64,000 nt of DNA from Salvator merianae (taxonomy: Eukaryota; Chordata; Lepidosauria; Squamata; Teiidae). Location: positions 101,569,174 through 101,633,173 of the forward strand of contig QVOM02000112.1 of assembly GCA_003586115.2 (NCBI GenBank). The letters are read 5' to 3'. The translations under genes and the position numbers were made by a program. Of this stretch, positions 24,440-36,200 are shown in pieces. The notes beneath the pieces were generated by a model. That model searched no databases. It saw nothing but the letters and a program-made list of their open reading frames with translations, and was not told the origin of the DNA. How positions within the stretch are numbered: position 1 is the stretch's first letter; each line of letters starts with the position of its first letter.

Positions 24440-25235
24440 CTAAATGTTGTCAGGATCTTGGGATCCTGGGGCTCTGGTTGACAGCTCAATGAAGGTATTG
24501 GCCCAGTGTGCAGCAGCAGTGAAAAAGGCAAATTCAGTGCTAGGGGTAATTAGGAAGGGAATAGAAAACAAGTCAGCAAGTGTCATTGTGCCTCTTTATA
24601 AATCTATGGTGAGACCACACTTGGAATATTGTCTACAATTCTGGTCACCTCACCTCGGAAAGGATATTGTGGAGGTGGAGAAGGTGCAGAAAAGGGCAAC
24701 CAGAATGATCAAGGGGCTGGAACACCTTTCTTATGAAATCAGGCTGCAACATCCTGGTCTCTTCAGCCTTGACAAATGGCATTTAAGAGGAGACCTGATC
24801 GAAGTATAGAAAATCATGGATGGTATGGATAAAATGGATAGAGAAAAATTCTTTTCTGTATCACACAACACTGGGACCAGGGGCACTCTATGAAGCTGAT
24901 GGGTAGGAGAGTTAGGACTGACAAGGGGAAGTATTTTTTCACCTAGAGGGTCATTGCTCTATGGAAGAGGTGATGACAGCAATCAGCCTGGATAGCTTTA
25001 TGAACAGATTGGACAGATTCATGGAGATCAGGTGTATCAATGGCTACTAGGATGGATGCCTAGATACTGCCTCCAGGCTGGAAAGACAGGCAGAATGCAT
25101 GTAAAATCCATTTGTAGGGAGCAAATTCTGATTGAGAATGCCCAGAAGCAATTGGTGGGTCACTGTGTGAAACAGGATGCTGGACTAGAAGGGCTGTGGA
25201 CTTATCTAGCAAGGCTCTTCTTATGTTCTTATGTC
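24440..25235 (+). mobile_element. CR1 LINE fragment, ORF2 C-terminus to 3' end
   Basis: A continuous stretch of ORF2 is still open from 24444 to 24809 and shows 'KKANSVLGVIRKGIENK', 'PLYKSMVRPHLEYCLQFWSP' and 'VEKVQKRATRMIKGLEHLS', the standard CR1 C-terminal blocks. The 3' UTR follows, ending 'CTTCTTATGTTCTTATG' at 25234. This is the best preserved CR1 C-terminus in the window, though stops at 24809 and later indels inactivate it. Confidence 0.92.
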
Positions 25236-26545
25236 AGGGACCCTGAAGAATGTAATTTCTCTGATGATGCTGACTGGGTGTTTCAAGCCGCTTTGTACAC
25301 CCTAGCACAAAGTGCTTTTTACTAGGTTTAGCCTGGACACTACTCCGGATTATTCAGATGTGTTATTCATTGGATCTTTGAGTACGTGGCTGCTTGGAGC
25401 AGACCAAGTGAAATATATTGTGCGCTGCTAAGCCTTAAAGAACTTGCCTACTAACCCATTTCAAAGCACAAATCAATATTCATAAAGCACCAAAGTACAA
25501 ATCAATATATATGAACCTTTCCAAATGCTAAAGGTCATCTCAAGCCATTTTGTAGAGGTACCCATCTGCTGAGGCAGATGGCAGCCTAGCAACCAGCCTT
25601 CTTAGCTGTGGCCCCTGTTTACCAAATGTCACCTCTGGGGAGCTTAGCTCTGGATGCTAGCTCCCTCATCTTTCTAATAAAGGGCTCTTTCACTAGGTCG
25701 CTTTTTAGTGTTCTTACATCTTCATCAGCTTTGCTGATTGGCAGACTGGGGCAGGAACTCATCTGAAAGCATCACTTTTGTCCATACTAATCAATTACCA
25801 GTGTGCCTTTCTCTGGCAATCAATCTGGGCAGAGAAAACCAAAGCTTTCAATCATGACTCCCCACTTTCTCATGGTCCTGATTTATGCACGGGATCAGAG
25901 TGTTTCACTTTACAGATTCTTAAATTATTTTTGCTGATTATTAAATGCCAACTTACAACTTGTCAACTTGTGAAATATTTTATATACATAACATTTCAGA
26001 AATGTAAAATGAAAGAGTCTAAGAACAAGCCCCATCCAGGTTATATGTTTGGACCCATCCTCCTCAATTTACTCTGGAAATATGAGCTTACTTTTGTAGA
26101 GATTCCAAAAAGGGAAACCCCCTATTTAAAATCAGGCCTGCCAATCTTATATGCTAATAGAATACTCTGTTAGCCAATCAGAATCAAACAGGAAGGGCAT
26201 TGGAAGAAAGTGGCAAAAGCTTTAAACTAGGCTTGGGAGGCTGTGTTTTACTATATGCAGTCCACCAGGGAAAAGGAAAAAAAATTCAAAGAAGGTTTGC
26301 TGCTGGAAATAATATCGCCTGCTACAAGCCCCCTTTTTGCACTTATCTCTTTCATTCCGTGTACGGTATCTCTGTTCTGCACCAGAGTGTGGAAGAGAGA
26401 AACCCAGAAGGGGTCTAAGCCTTGTACTATACTGGCTTACCAGTAAGTGCAGGAAGATCCTTAACTTCACCAGGGAGAGTGTGAGGAAACCTTCTTCTAA
26501 CCCATCTATTGTCCAAAGACAGGTAAGGTCACCAGAGGAAAAAGA
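25236..26545. other. No recognised feature
   Basis: Includes an imperfect direct repeat around 25484-25530 ('AAGCACAAATCAATATTCAT' and a variant 29 bases on). A CCAAT-like motif and TATTTAAA lie at 26124-26185, but no LTR boundaries could be defined. The open frames are not supported. Confidence 0.35.
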
Positions 26546-26700
26546 TCTTCTGTTATGTTATTGTTTATGTTTATGAAGATTTCTATACCACCCTATTACA
26601 CAGGTCTCAGAACGGTGAACAAGAATAAGCAGAAGAAAACTAAATCAAAAGCATAGAATGCATTAAAAACACATTAAAAAATAAAGTAAAAGATAAAAAA
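26546..26700 (-). repeat. L2-group LINE/SINE tail, minus strand
   Basis: The sequence 'TTCTATACCACCCTATTACA' followed by 'CAGGTCTCAGAACGGTGAAC' is the inverse of the common squamate L2 tail (CCGCCCTGAGACCTGTGGGT-like), followed by an A-rich region. The body upstream is not recognised. Confidence 0.5.
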
Positions 26701-27724
26701 TATAGACAGGTGTAAGACTACATCAAGCAAACATCCCCCCCAAACCTTCCTATTTTACATGCCCAGACTCACAATTTATTTATTTATTTTCATACCACTT
26801 CCTAATGTAAGATAGCACTCTAAAAGTATGCAAGTTTGGGCACCAAACACAACTAGTGAAGAGGATCACCAACCCTCTCTTGCAGATACACCAGTCTTGG
26901 AAGTCATGCTCTCACAAATACAGAGGGAGTGCTGCACTGTGCATGTGTGCACTTGTGTATCTCTGCAACCTGTGCATCTCTATACCCTGTGCATCTATGT
27001 ATTTGTGCACCATCATAACCTGTTTATGATGTCAGCCATACTATTAGAGTTGTCCTTCCTATTGTCCAACTATTCATGTGTGTCCAGGATTTCAAATCAG
27101 CTGTAGTTCTTGAAATTTGTAAACATCTTTCTTTCTTTGATGTTATTTTTATGCATATCCAAAGCATATGTCATAAGAAAAACAAACATTTTATTAAATC
27201 TACTAATAATTTTAGTAGAATAAAAATGCAGGTTTATGCTAGTATCTTTGCTCTGGCTGTCTGGAACCCTTGAGGCAGGTACAAATATATTTTACCATTA
27301 TCTTATTCCAAGGAGAAGCTGAGGATTGAACCTGAAATCATCTGCTTTCTAGTGAGATGCAGTCACCATTAAAGTGATTTTTTTTCCTTGCATTGTGTTA
27401 TAAGTTTATTGTTTTAAAAATTCTTTAGTAAGTACTCAACATGAGTCAATGCATTCTACCAATCCACTCTATGCTGGAGAGTTTGAATTATTTTACATGA
27501 AGTTTGCATATTTCCTGTTCAGAGACCTTTAGGTATTGGGCACCAGTAAATAAACGAATAGTAAGTGCTGCTTTTAATATTCAAAGTCAGGTGTGACAAT
27601 TGCACAATTTCAGGTTTGCCAAATTTTTATTTGTGTGAAACATGTTACTGTGCTGCCCCCAAGTGGCATCAAAAACCATACAAAACTTGAAATGGTAAAT
27701 CCAGCTGGGGAATGAACAGTACGG
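26701..27724. other. No recognised feature
   Basis: AT-rich DNA. A short SINE-like head fragment may lie at 27306-27355 ('GAGGATTGAACCTGAAATCA'), too short to classify. Confidence 0.35.
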
Positions 27725-27870
27725 TTGTTGTTGGGTACAATCAAGTTGTGGGCACCTCTATGAAGTTTTCTTGGCAGATGTACAGAAGAGGTTTGCCATT
27801 GTCTACTTCTGGGGAGAAGCTGGGAATCAAACCAGCAACCCTCTGCTTTCCACTGAGCTACAGCCACTCC
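27725..27870 (-). mobile_element. tRNA-derived SINE, same family as 6508
   Basis: Minus-strand head GGCTGTAGCTCAGTGGAAAG with B box TGGTTTGATTCCCAGC, then a body with the inverse of 'GAGGTTTGCCATTGTCTACT'. Shorter than the 6508 copy through internal deletion. Confidence 0.72.
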
Positions 27871-28174
27871 CTAATAGTGCTGTACAGTAGTCTGTACACA
27901 GTAGTCTAAATCTGCCCCACAGCAAACCACTTTGGAATTGTTGCCTAGAAAACTGCATGGATTTTTCCAGGTGGTCACCAGCAGTTGAATTCAACTTGAG
28001 GTCATCTTTACTAGTCACAAAATGCATCAAGGAAGAAAGCACTGAAACTTCAGATTTTATTTTTCTCTCATTCTGCATACCAGTAATGTTTCCCTAAAGC
28101 ATGGTAGAAATAAATAGCAAGTAGCATGGCATATTCATGGGTCAAAAGGACACACGCACACAGATATGCACTCA

Positions 28175-28354
28175 GGCCCTTTCTGCACTTGGCCTTATTG
28201 TGGATTATATCCCAGAACAGGGACCTGCTATGCACATGCTAGTGCAAACAATGAAAGGTCTTGCCCGGGGCCTACCATAGTCTGCACTAGCATGCAGATG
28301 GCAGGTCCCTATTCTGAGATATAATCTGGAATAAGTCCAAGTGCAGAAAGGGCC
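28175..28354. mobile_element. 180-bp palindromic MITE (family D, copy 2)
   Basis: Terminal inverted repeats GGCCCTTTCTGCACTTGG are flanked by the 3-bp duplication TCA (28172-28174, 28355-28357). It has the same length and internal palindrome as the 16004 copy. The intact ends and clean duplication suggest a fairly young insertion. Confidence 0.88.
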
Positions 28355-28679
28355 TCAGTTTGCCTGAACTGTGAAGAAAGGCAGTAACAGCTAGTGCCAC
28401 AGCAGGCCTTAACACTTGTTAAGATTTCTGTGACCCTGTGTTTTGTTCAATAACCATTGTTCCAAAATGAAAATGCAAGGTTGAAGATGAATCACACCCT
28501 CAGCGCAATATGTCGTCTAGGACATTTATCACTGTTTTCCTTGCTTCAGAATAAGGAAATGGGTATCTCTGTTTTTATTTCTAGAATGAGAGCATGGTTT
28601 CTCATACAGGCAGGGCCAGAACCTATGTCTAACAAATGTGACCAAGGATAATACTTGTACGCTGAAAAGAGGTAGGTTA

Positions 28680-29060
28680 CTAGTTCATGGCCCTGTGCCA
28701 GGAAAGGGTTTACGGGCCTCCTTTCCACACATTGGTGATGACAGAGGAAGCCCCACCCTGTCTTAGCATGTTTTGTCTGTGCCATGGGTCAAGTGTAAAA
28801 GGCACACACACACCCTCTCAGGAAACAGGCCCTTCATTTTGGCAGCACAACAGGGTGTGCAACTGAAAAAATTCCCCTCCTGGGAAGTCTGAAAATCAGG
28901 AACTATCATTCCTGACCTTTGGAGGCTAGATTGCTGGCACAGCCTTCTACCATGCTTTAGTGGGGGGGGGGGATGGGGGGATGGGATGGGCCATCCCAAC
29001 GCAGATGGTCCTGTTCCATGCCAGTGGCTATCACTGTCACCCTTGGACAGGTTGTGTATC
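28680..29060. mobile_element. Possible distant family-A element
   Basis: A central hairpin CAGGAACTATCATTCCTG (about 28897-28914) resembles the family-A centre. The flanks contain colinear-looking GC-rich words, but the ends could not be placed. A G-run at about 28962-28980 lies inside. Confidence 0.3.
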
Positions 29061-29382
29061 CCTGACCCGGGATATGAATGTTAAGTGTGAATACTTCCCA
29101 AATCTGATTCACTACAGGCTTGTGGGATGAAAGCTCTTGGCAAATAAATTAAAATATGATGCACTCAGCAACCTCCATATAATCAATGCCTGCTGTTATG
29201 TTTATGAAATTTGTTGCCATATTTTGTGCAGCTGCAAAAGTGCATCAGTAATTTAAAGTACAGGAGAGAAAACTTACTATGTACTTATTAATATAAACAG
29301 ATAAAACTGATACAAAATACTTGTAGTAATGCTCTAGTAATGGTAATGGACTGAAGCACACTAAATACTAGAAATTCCCATA

Positions 29383-30572
29383 GGCCACGTTCCAACACAG
29401 CATTTAATCAATTTACAGGCCGTCTTCAGTTCCTGCTGGCATCAACATGATCTTGCCGTTCTGCAGGTTTTTTTGGACTAAATTGGCGAAATCCGGACTA
29501 TTATGCATTCGGATTTAATGAGTTCTCAAGCCACTCCAGATCGCTAGCCCACTTTACTTTGCAATGTGAGAATGGGGAAGGAGACCCTATTTGGGAGGGA
29601 CCGTACTTTTGGGGTGTGTTTGCAGAGGGAGGGATCCCCATTTTGTACCATCCAATGACAGACTTTGTGGGTATGCAGGAAGCGCAGTAGTTTCTTCTGC
29701 CTCCATTATCCCCCCTTCTGTCGCTGCCAGGAGAAAAGAAAACCGTCCTCCTTTTTACTTCACTAAGCTGTGGTCCTTTCTCTTTCTTTATCCCCCATTT
29801 GACACTGCCAGGAAGAAATTAAAGGCTTCCTCCACTTCTGTTTGCTGAGTAAACCAAAAAAGAAACTGCGCCTGTTTGGGATTGCAGTCTTCTTGCCCCA
29901 ACAAAGAACCCACTCAAGATCAGTTCTGCCATCGGCAGCACACAGCTACACAGTGGGGACACACGCTGCTGTGGATGTCTCAGAGGGAGATGAGGCAGAG
30001 TCCATTTGCTGGCCATGAACTGCACTATCACGATAATACAGCCCCCCCCACATTCCCTCCGCACCATTCCCCTTCTTCACAGACCTCTCCCTGCTTTTGC
30101 GCTACTTTTAAATTGTGCAGTTGTGCAAAAGTGCACTTGCAAGGGAGCAGAAATCACCATCTGCCCTTTAAGAAGCTTAACTGTGCAGTACAAATGGTTT
30201 TAAAGTTCTGCTCATGTAGATAGAGGCGGTAGGGAGCAGAAGGAGCAAATGGCGAATGACTAGTGAATCCATGTTCAGAGGCAGCAGCAGGGACATATGA
30301 AGAGAGGAGCTTGATTTTCCCACCCCTGTGATGTCAAGATCTGAACACTGGGACTGCAGCCAATGACTGACTGCACAGGGAGGAGAAATTGACAAGGGGT
30401 GAAGGCAGAAAAGGTACTGTTTTTCTGTTCCAAGCACAGGAAACATCAGTGTGAGAACGAGCAAGTACGAATTGAGTCCGTATTAAAATGTAACTGTGGG
30501 AACAATCAGAAGACGCATTCAGTCCTTGTACTCTTCTGATACGGATTAAATTTACGATGGCGGACCACAGCC
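29383..30572. mobile_element. Harbinger-like nonautonomous element, family C copy 1
   Basis: A 1190-bp element with imperfect ends GGCCACGTTCCAACACAGC and, inverted, GGCTGTGGTCCGCCATCG, flanked by the 3-bp duplication ATA (29380-29382, 30573-30575). It aligns along its length with the copies at 45921-48873 and 47562-48659, for example 'AGGCCGTCTTCAGTTCC' near the left end and 'GTGAGAACGAGCAAGTACGA' near the right. It has no transposase frame. The long unique interior (not just ends) suggests an internal-deletion derivative of a larger element. Confidence 0.8.
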
Positions 30573-30813
30573 ATAGTTTCTGTAGTTTTCACCCTTAGAT
30601 TTTCTTTTAGGAATCTTTTGTTCCCTTAAGTCAAAACTTCTTTGTGATTCTTTTCAAATCATATTAGTGAGGTTTTTAAAGAAGAAAAGAAAAAAGAGGC
30701 ACAAAAATAGTAACAATGAAAGAGATCCTAAAATAGACCTTATTCTGCCTAACACAGTTCAACCTAAGTCTTCATCAGGAGCTTATTTTTTGGTTTTCAC
30801 AAGTTAAGTTAAT

Positions 30814-31437
30814 TTGCAGGCATCTGGCATTGACACTGTCTATCTGGACTTTCAGAAGGCTTTTGACAAAGTCCCTTATCAAAGTCTCATCAATAAACTC
30901 ATCAGTCATGGAATTAAAAGACAGATCCTCTCCTGGATTAGTAACTGGCTAAAGGACAGGAAACTGAGAGTAGTAATAAATGGGCAGTTCTCAGAATGGA
31001 AAGAGGTGAGAAGAGGGATCCTGCAAGGATCAATATTAGGAGCCCTGCTTTTTAATTTATTGATAAATTATCTGGTAGTAGGGATAAGTAGTGAGTTAGC
31101 AAAGTTTGCTGATGACTCTAAATTGTTCAGGGTAGTGAAAACTGAAAGTGGTGACAGCAGTCAGCCCAGATTGGACAGATTCCTGGAGGTCAGATGTATC
31201 AATGGCTAATAGAATAGATGCCTAGGTACTGCCTCCAGGTTGGAGAGACAGGCAGGATGCCTCTAAACAACATTTGTAGGGAGTTTGAGAACAAGGTTTT
31301 GCCTTTGTCTTCTGTTTGAGAATGCGCAAAAGTAATTGGTGGACCACCGTGTGAGAGAGGATGCTGGACTAGATGGGCTGTGGCCTGATCCAGCAGGACT
31401 CCTCCTATGTTCTTATTCTTTTTTTGTTCTTATGTTC
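30814..31437 (+). mobile_element. CR1 LINE fragment with internal deletion
   Basis: An open frame at 30814-31209 carries reverse transcriptase blocks: 'VYLDFQKAFDKVPYQSLI', 'GILQGSILGALLFNLLI' and 'AKFADDSKLFRVVKT' (with the FADD catalytic motif). At about 31140 it jumps from the RT domain directly to the 3' UTR ('GACAGATTCCTGGAGGTCAG'), losing the C-terminal 0.9 kb found in other copies. It ends with the CR1 terminus at about 31437. Confidence 0.9.
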
Positions 31438-34248
31438 TAAATAATTTTGAAAATGTTTAAATCTTCTACTTTAATCTATGAAAATGTTGCTTATAAAGAA
31501 ACTTGATGCCAAGCCCTATCATTAAACCAGGACCTGAAGGCTCTTCCAACTGTCTGCCCATCTTGAAGAAGATCACCATGGACTTGATTTCTCTTGCCTT
31601 TCTCCAAGTGGACTAGGTAATCCTGACAGCCCAATTCCAGCTTCGACCATAGACCTCCTCAGTTTCCTGGAAGTGCTCGGGCATGGTCAGGCAGCCTTCT
31701 TGCAGGAGGCTCTAACTTAAGGGACTAGGATGCTGATGCTGGACAGCTTTTTTTTTTTTTTTGTCTCTACCATGGGGAACCCTGACCACTGTTAGAGTTG
31801 GTGGTAGTTGATGAGTCTCACCAGGGTTTCAGCAGTGGAGGTGACAGCAGTCACTACTGGTGCTAAAGTATCATTGCACTGCATCCTTTCTCACAGGGCA
31901 TTCTGCAGGCTGTACCTCTATTCTCAAGAGTGGCACCTAGGTCGGCAGCATGATCTGTACACTTACAGCAATATGCACTGGTTATTCATCTTCTGTCCAC
32001 TCCACCATGTCTGGGGGCAGAGACCCTCTGGAAGCCTGGATAAGGTATCAACACTGGTGCCAAGCATTTATAGGTTGTTTTGAAGCATAGTCAGACCTCA
32101 TATACCGTCACACAGCTGACAACTCATCCAGACTGTTATAAGATAAAGAAGTGACTTTAAAACATGCCTTCAATGCAGTGAGTTTTACTGATTTCAAATT
32201 TCAAATTATTCTGAATTTAAGTACAGACAAAACCAGCAGAATGCAAGTCACAGCCTAGAAGCAGCATTACGATCTGAATATTAGATAAGGAAGAATGCCT
32301 CTTCACAGGTTTGCATTGCTTCAGAACAAGCAAATTATGTTAGGGCCTTTCTGTGCTGGCCAGTATATTGGCCAGTATGAGACCTAGCCCACTTCTGGGC
32401 CTCTCTCTTCCACACTTTGGGTGGATGAGACAGGCCACGCCCCCTGTTAGGGCGTTCTGTCCTCATTGGATGGAGCTTAGCCCAATCTAGGTGGCCAGAA
32501 TTGGATAACCTATAACTTCCTGGACTCGAGACTCAGTAATACACAATACTTCCATCTAGTCTGGATTCAGTTTCAATTTTTGATCCACATCCAGTCCATC
32601 AGTGCCCCCAGGCAAGTAATCGAGCTCCTGAAGTGCCTCTCCTGACTCAGATGGAATGGAATGATAAGAGTTAGGCGTCATCAGCATGCTGATATATCTT
32701 TGTTTAAATCACAGCAATAAGTAGAGCAAATGTGGTTTGTTCTGGCCTATTTTGAAATGACCATTTTATTTTTTTTTCTTTTCCTTTCTGAAAGCGTAAG
32801 TAGATAGTCATTTCCTGCAACACCACAAGTTTGTCACCTTTAGTTCATGTTGCTTTTGTTTTTTAATACTTGTAGGATTTCTTTTAAGCCTACTGCACTT
32901 TTTTTTTTTGCACAGTAACAATAATAAATAAATTGCCAAGGAATAACCTGGCAGTATAGATTGGGCACTATTGCATAAAGCTGCTGTTACATAAGAATAT
33001 CACTAAGTACATTTGGATCCGGAAATAAGCTGTTAACAAGGAACTTTATTGATATTACACAGCACCACCTGAATCATTGTGCAATTATATGTGAAGGCAC
33101 ACACCATTTTTTTCAGCCTCCATTATCTGTTATCTTATAATTACACTGGCACAAAAAATATTTTAAGTGAACACGTTCTTTCTTCAGCTTTTAAAATTTG
33201 ATTAGATGACAGTATTTCTAGGTTTTTTGTGTTATCTTTCCCTAAACGAAAGTTTGAAATGCTAACTGGAAAGACAATCTGGTCTCACAGGTAGCACAAG
33301 GCTATTTCTGGCTTATAACTAGCCAATTAGCTCCTTATTTATCATAGCTTCAAATGTAGAGGTCACATACACATTTGCTGAGGAAAAAATGGGAATTGTA
33401 AGACAAAATGTTGCAAAGAACAATCCTCTATTGCCAGAGGTACTTAGGTAGGATTCACACTGGGATGTTGGCCTGGGCCAGCACCACTTGTGGAATGCCA
33501 CATCCACATGGTGGACTGGTCCACTGGGAGGTCATGCATCCTGTGAAATGCTGCATCCGCATAGGACCAGGCATTAGAATGAACCACGGTAAACAAATGG
33601 CACCAAAGCCTGCTCGAATCCTTAGTTTCATGTGTTTTTGAATAGGCCTCCATAATGCTTGATGCAGGTTGCCAGCTACCATTCTGGTCTTGGCTCGGAT
33701 AACTTCATCTGGGTCAAGCCTGACCTTGCATAGTGCACAGCAAGACACACCATGTGGAAACAGGCTTAGTGGAACTGTTGCAATATACTTCACATGCACA
33801 TCTTAACCCCTGATTTATTTAGGGGATCTGGCACTGGCTAGACCACAGATAACCAGGCTTCCCAATATGCCCTTCTGTTAGATGTCTGTTGCCCACCCAC
33901 CATTGTTTTTGTTTGCCTGAAAAAAAATTAATGACAAGAAAATGGCTGGTTTAATTGCATGCTCTGTTCTTAACCACATCAAAAGCCTGTCTAGGATGGA
34001 AACAAGGTATTATAAACAGCAATCTTTATATTGGCTTTTTATTTTTTGAACAAAGTGAGTAATATGGTGGTGAGCAGACAACAGGGAAGAAATGAGTAAG
34101 CAGGAGGCGGAGCAGTCAATGGCTGCTGTAGGAAGGAGAGTGAGGATAGGAGGGTGAAAGAATATATAGAAGCAACAGCGTTGTAAAGGAGCAGGAGTGA
34201 TGATGGTAGGACAGTGAATGAGACAGGATGAAAGCAATGGAGAGCAAT
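31438..34248. other. No firm feature
   Basis: AT-rich DNA. Two stretches (32345-32560 and 33450-33790) have transposon-like ends (AGGGCCTTTCTGTGCTGG; TAGGATTCACACTGGGATG) but I could not pair both ends. Homopolymer T runs occur at 31749 and 32900. Confidence 0.35.
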
Positions 34249-34436
34249 GATGGAGAGACAGGCAGGATGCCTCTAAAGGCCACTTGCAGGGAATCAAGAG
34301 CAGGTAAAGGTTTTGCCTTTGTCTTCTGCTTGAGAATGTCCAGAAGCAATTGGTGGGCCACTGTGTGAGACAGGATACTGGACTAGATGGGTTATGGCCC
34401 GACCCAGTAGAGCTCCTCTTATGTTCTTATGTTCTA
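34249..34436 (+). mobile_element. CR1 LINE 3' end
   Basis: The CR1 3' UTR from 'GGAGAGACAGGCAGGATGCC' to 'CTTATGTTCTTATGTTC'. Heavily 5' truncated. Confidence 0.85.
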
Positions 34437-34461
34437 GGGGAGATGATGGATGAGATGGCAT

Positions 34462-34557
34462 TTGGGATAGCTATGATGAGGCTCCCCAAAGCTATTTTAC
34501 TGAAAGATCCTTTGGCTAAGTAGCTGTCTAACTATAGGTCATCATGCCAGTCATTTA
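34462..34557 (+). repeat. 96-bp segment copied into the 38.5-kb duplication junction
   Basis: This single-copy-looking segment, starting TTGGGATAGCTATGATGAGG, is identical base for base to 38507-38602. It lies just after the CR1 end at 34436. It appears to be the donor of the templated insertion between the two units of the tandem duplication 4 kb away. Confidence 0.9.
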
Positions 34558-34744
34558 TAGAAACAGGATGTAAACCGGCCAGATCCTTAGTTTAGTACAG
34601 ATTCTTCTTATGCTAATATTAATTTGCTTAGCAAATAAAATGACCTCCAACTAACCCAACCAGTCATTTCTTGCTTCAGATACTGACTCTTTAGGTTCTT
34701 CTTCTCTAATGTACAAATTTTATCTACCTACCATGTGACACTAA

Positions 34745-35661
34745 AGCCATTTCTGTACCTATCAGTGGGTTCGGAACAGCCAGGCCCACTGGTTCCGACA
34801 TTGCTATTACAGACCATGCCTTGTTTTCATAGAATCATAGAATCATAGAGTTGGAAGGGACCTCTAGGGTCATCGAGTCCAACCCCCTGCTCAATGCAGG
34901 ATTCACTAAAGCATCCCAGACAGATAACCGTCCAGCCTCTCCTTGAAGACCTCCAGCGAAGGAGATCCCACCACCTGTACTTCAAGGGAGTAGATACAGG
35001 CTAGATATTAGGAAAAACTTCCTGACCATAAGGGCAATCAGTCACTGGAACAGGTTGCCACAGGAGGTGGTGGGATCTCCTTCGCTGGAGGTCTTCAAGG
35101 AGAGGCTGGACAGTTATCTGTCTGGGATGCTTTAGTGAATCCTGCATTGAGCAGGGGGTTGGACTCGATGACCCTAGAGGTCCCTTCCAACTCTATGATT
35201 CTATGAAAACAAGGCATGGTCTGTAATAGCAATGTGTGTGCGACAGTGCTGGTTCAGACCAGTCCCCTCCCTGGCCTTAAAATGTGTGCAAGCTTCGAGG
35301 TCTCCAAGGGCTAGGGACAAAAGTTCCTAGCCTTGGGGCCTCTGGGGGACGCATTTTGGGGGTGCGCTCTGTTATGCTGCTGAAATGCATCCCCTGATAG
35401 TTCCAAACACAGGAGGCATGTTTTCTGCTTACTTCCATGTTCTAGGCCAGAACCTGCTCTGGTATGCCAGTAGACTCATTTAATCAAGTCTACCAGTATT
35501 CCTGATCAGGGCCTCCCTGACTGGGATTATGCTCTAATGCCGATGGAGTGTACCTGCAGGGGGTGGTGCCTCACAGATCCACACTACCATGTGGATTGAT
35601 GAGGCCAGAAGCTCACTATGCGGACCATTACTCTAGACTTCAGGTAAGTGCAAAAAAGACC
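34745..35661. mobile_element. Harbinger-like family A copy split by inverted CR1 pair
   Basis: Ends AGCCATTTCTGTACCTATC and, inverted, GGTCTTTTTTGCACTTACC, with a 3-bp duplication TAA at 34742-34744 and 35662-35664. The interior has the family centre hairpin (GCTAGGGACAAAAGTTCCTA) near 35310 and the 'GCAGGGGGTGGTGCCTCAC' block near 35555. The CR1 inverted duplication at 34798-35235 sits inside, so it is younger than this element. Confidence 0.72.
34798..35235. repeat. Inverted duplication of a CR1 3' end plus flanking DNA
   Basis: Left arm 34798-34976 (179 bp) and right arm 35065-35235 (171 bp) are near-exact inverses, with an 88-bp loop. The right arm is the CR1 3' end in plus orientation (ending CCCTTCCAACTCTATGATTC). 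The inverse symmetry continues about 35 bp past the CR1 terminus into host sequence ('ACATTGCTATTACAGACCAT'). The arms differ by one extra 8-bp AATCATAG unit on the left. It would form a long stable hairpin. Confidence 0.92.
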
Positions 35662-35664
35662 TAA

Positions 35665-36200
35665 GGCTGTTTCAGCACTGGCCTAGGCTATCTTATGCTA
35701 GGGTGAGATGCCTGGGCCCAGGACAGACAACCCATCCCAAGTGGGATGGTTAAGGGCTGGTCCACTTCAGTGCTGTTTGCTTTCTGGACTGCCCAGCCAG
35801 GCTTGACCTGACCCAGTTCCAGCTGCCACTCTGAGGGTCGGGCCTGGCTTTCAAAGGCCTGGAATGAAAGTTCCCAATCTTCGAAGGGCTCTTTTAGCGG
35901 CATGCCTAGGAGTGCTGCGCTTCTGGCACTGCTTCCTTGTGTGCCACCAAAAAAGAACTGGGCATGATATACCCAACCACAGGACATCTTAGCTGCGTGC
36001 ACCTGCTGGTCTGATATGTCAACAGTAATCCACTTGTGGACTACTTTTAAAAGGTAGTGTACCCCAGTTTGCAGCCTAGTCCATTGTGTACAGGCTGTAT
36101 TAAGGGGGGTGGGGGAGGCACGGCATCTGCTAGTCTGTACCAGCATGTGGATGACAGAGGCCTGAACCAGACCATGATCCTGTCTACTGCCCTGTATGGA
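35665..36200. mobile_element. Possible distant family-A element
   Basis: Starts immediately after the preceding element with GGCTGTTTCAGCACTGGCC and has a hairpin-like centre GGAATGAAAGTTCC near 35863, like family A. The right end was not located with confidence. Confidence 0.35.

Noticed and set aside
26120..26520. Possible promoter or LTR with CCAAT and TATTTAAA motifs
   Set aside because: Motifs of this kind are expected by chance in AT-rich DNA and no boundaries were found.
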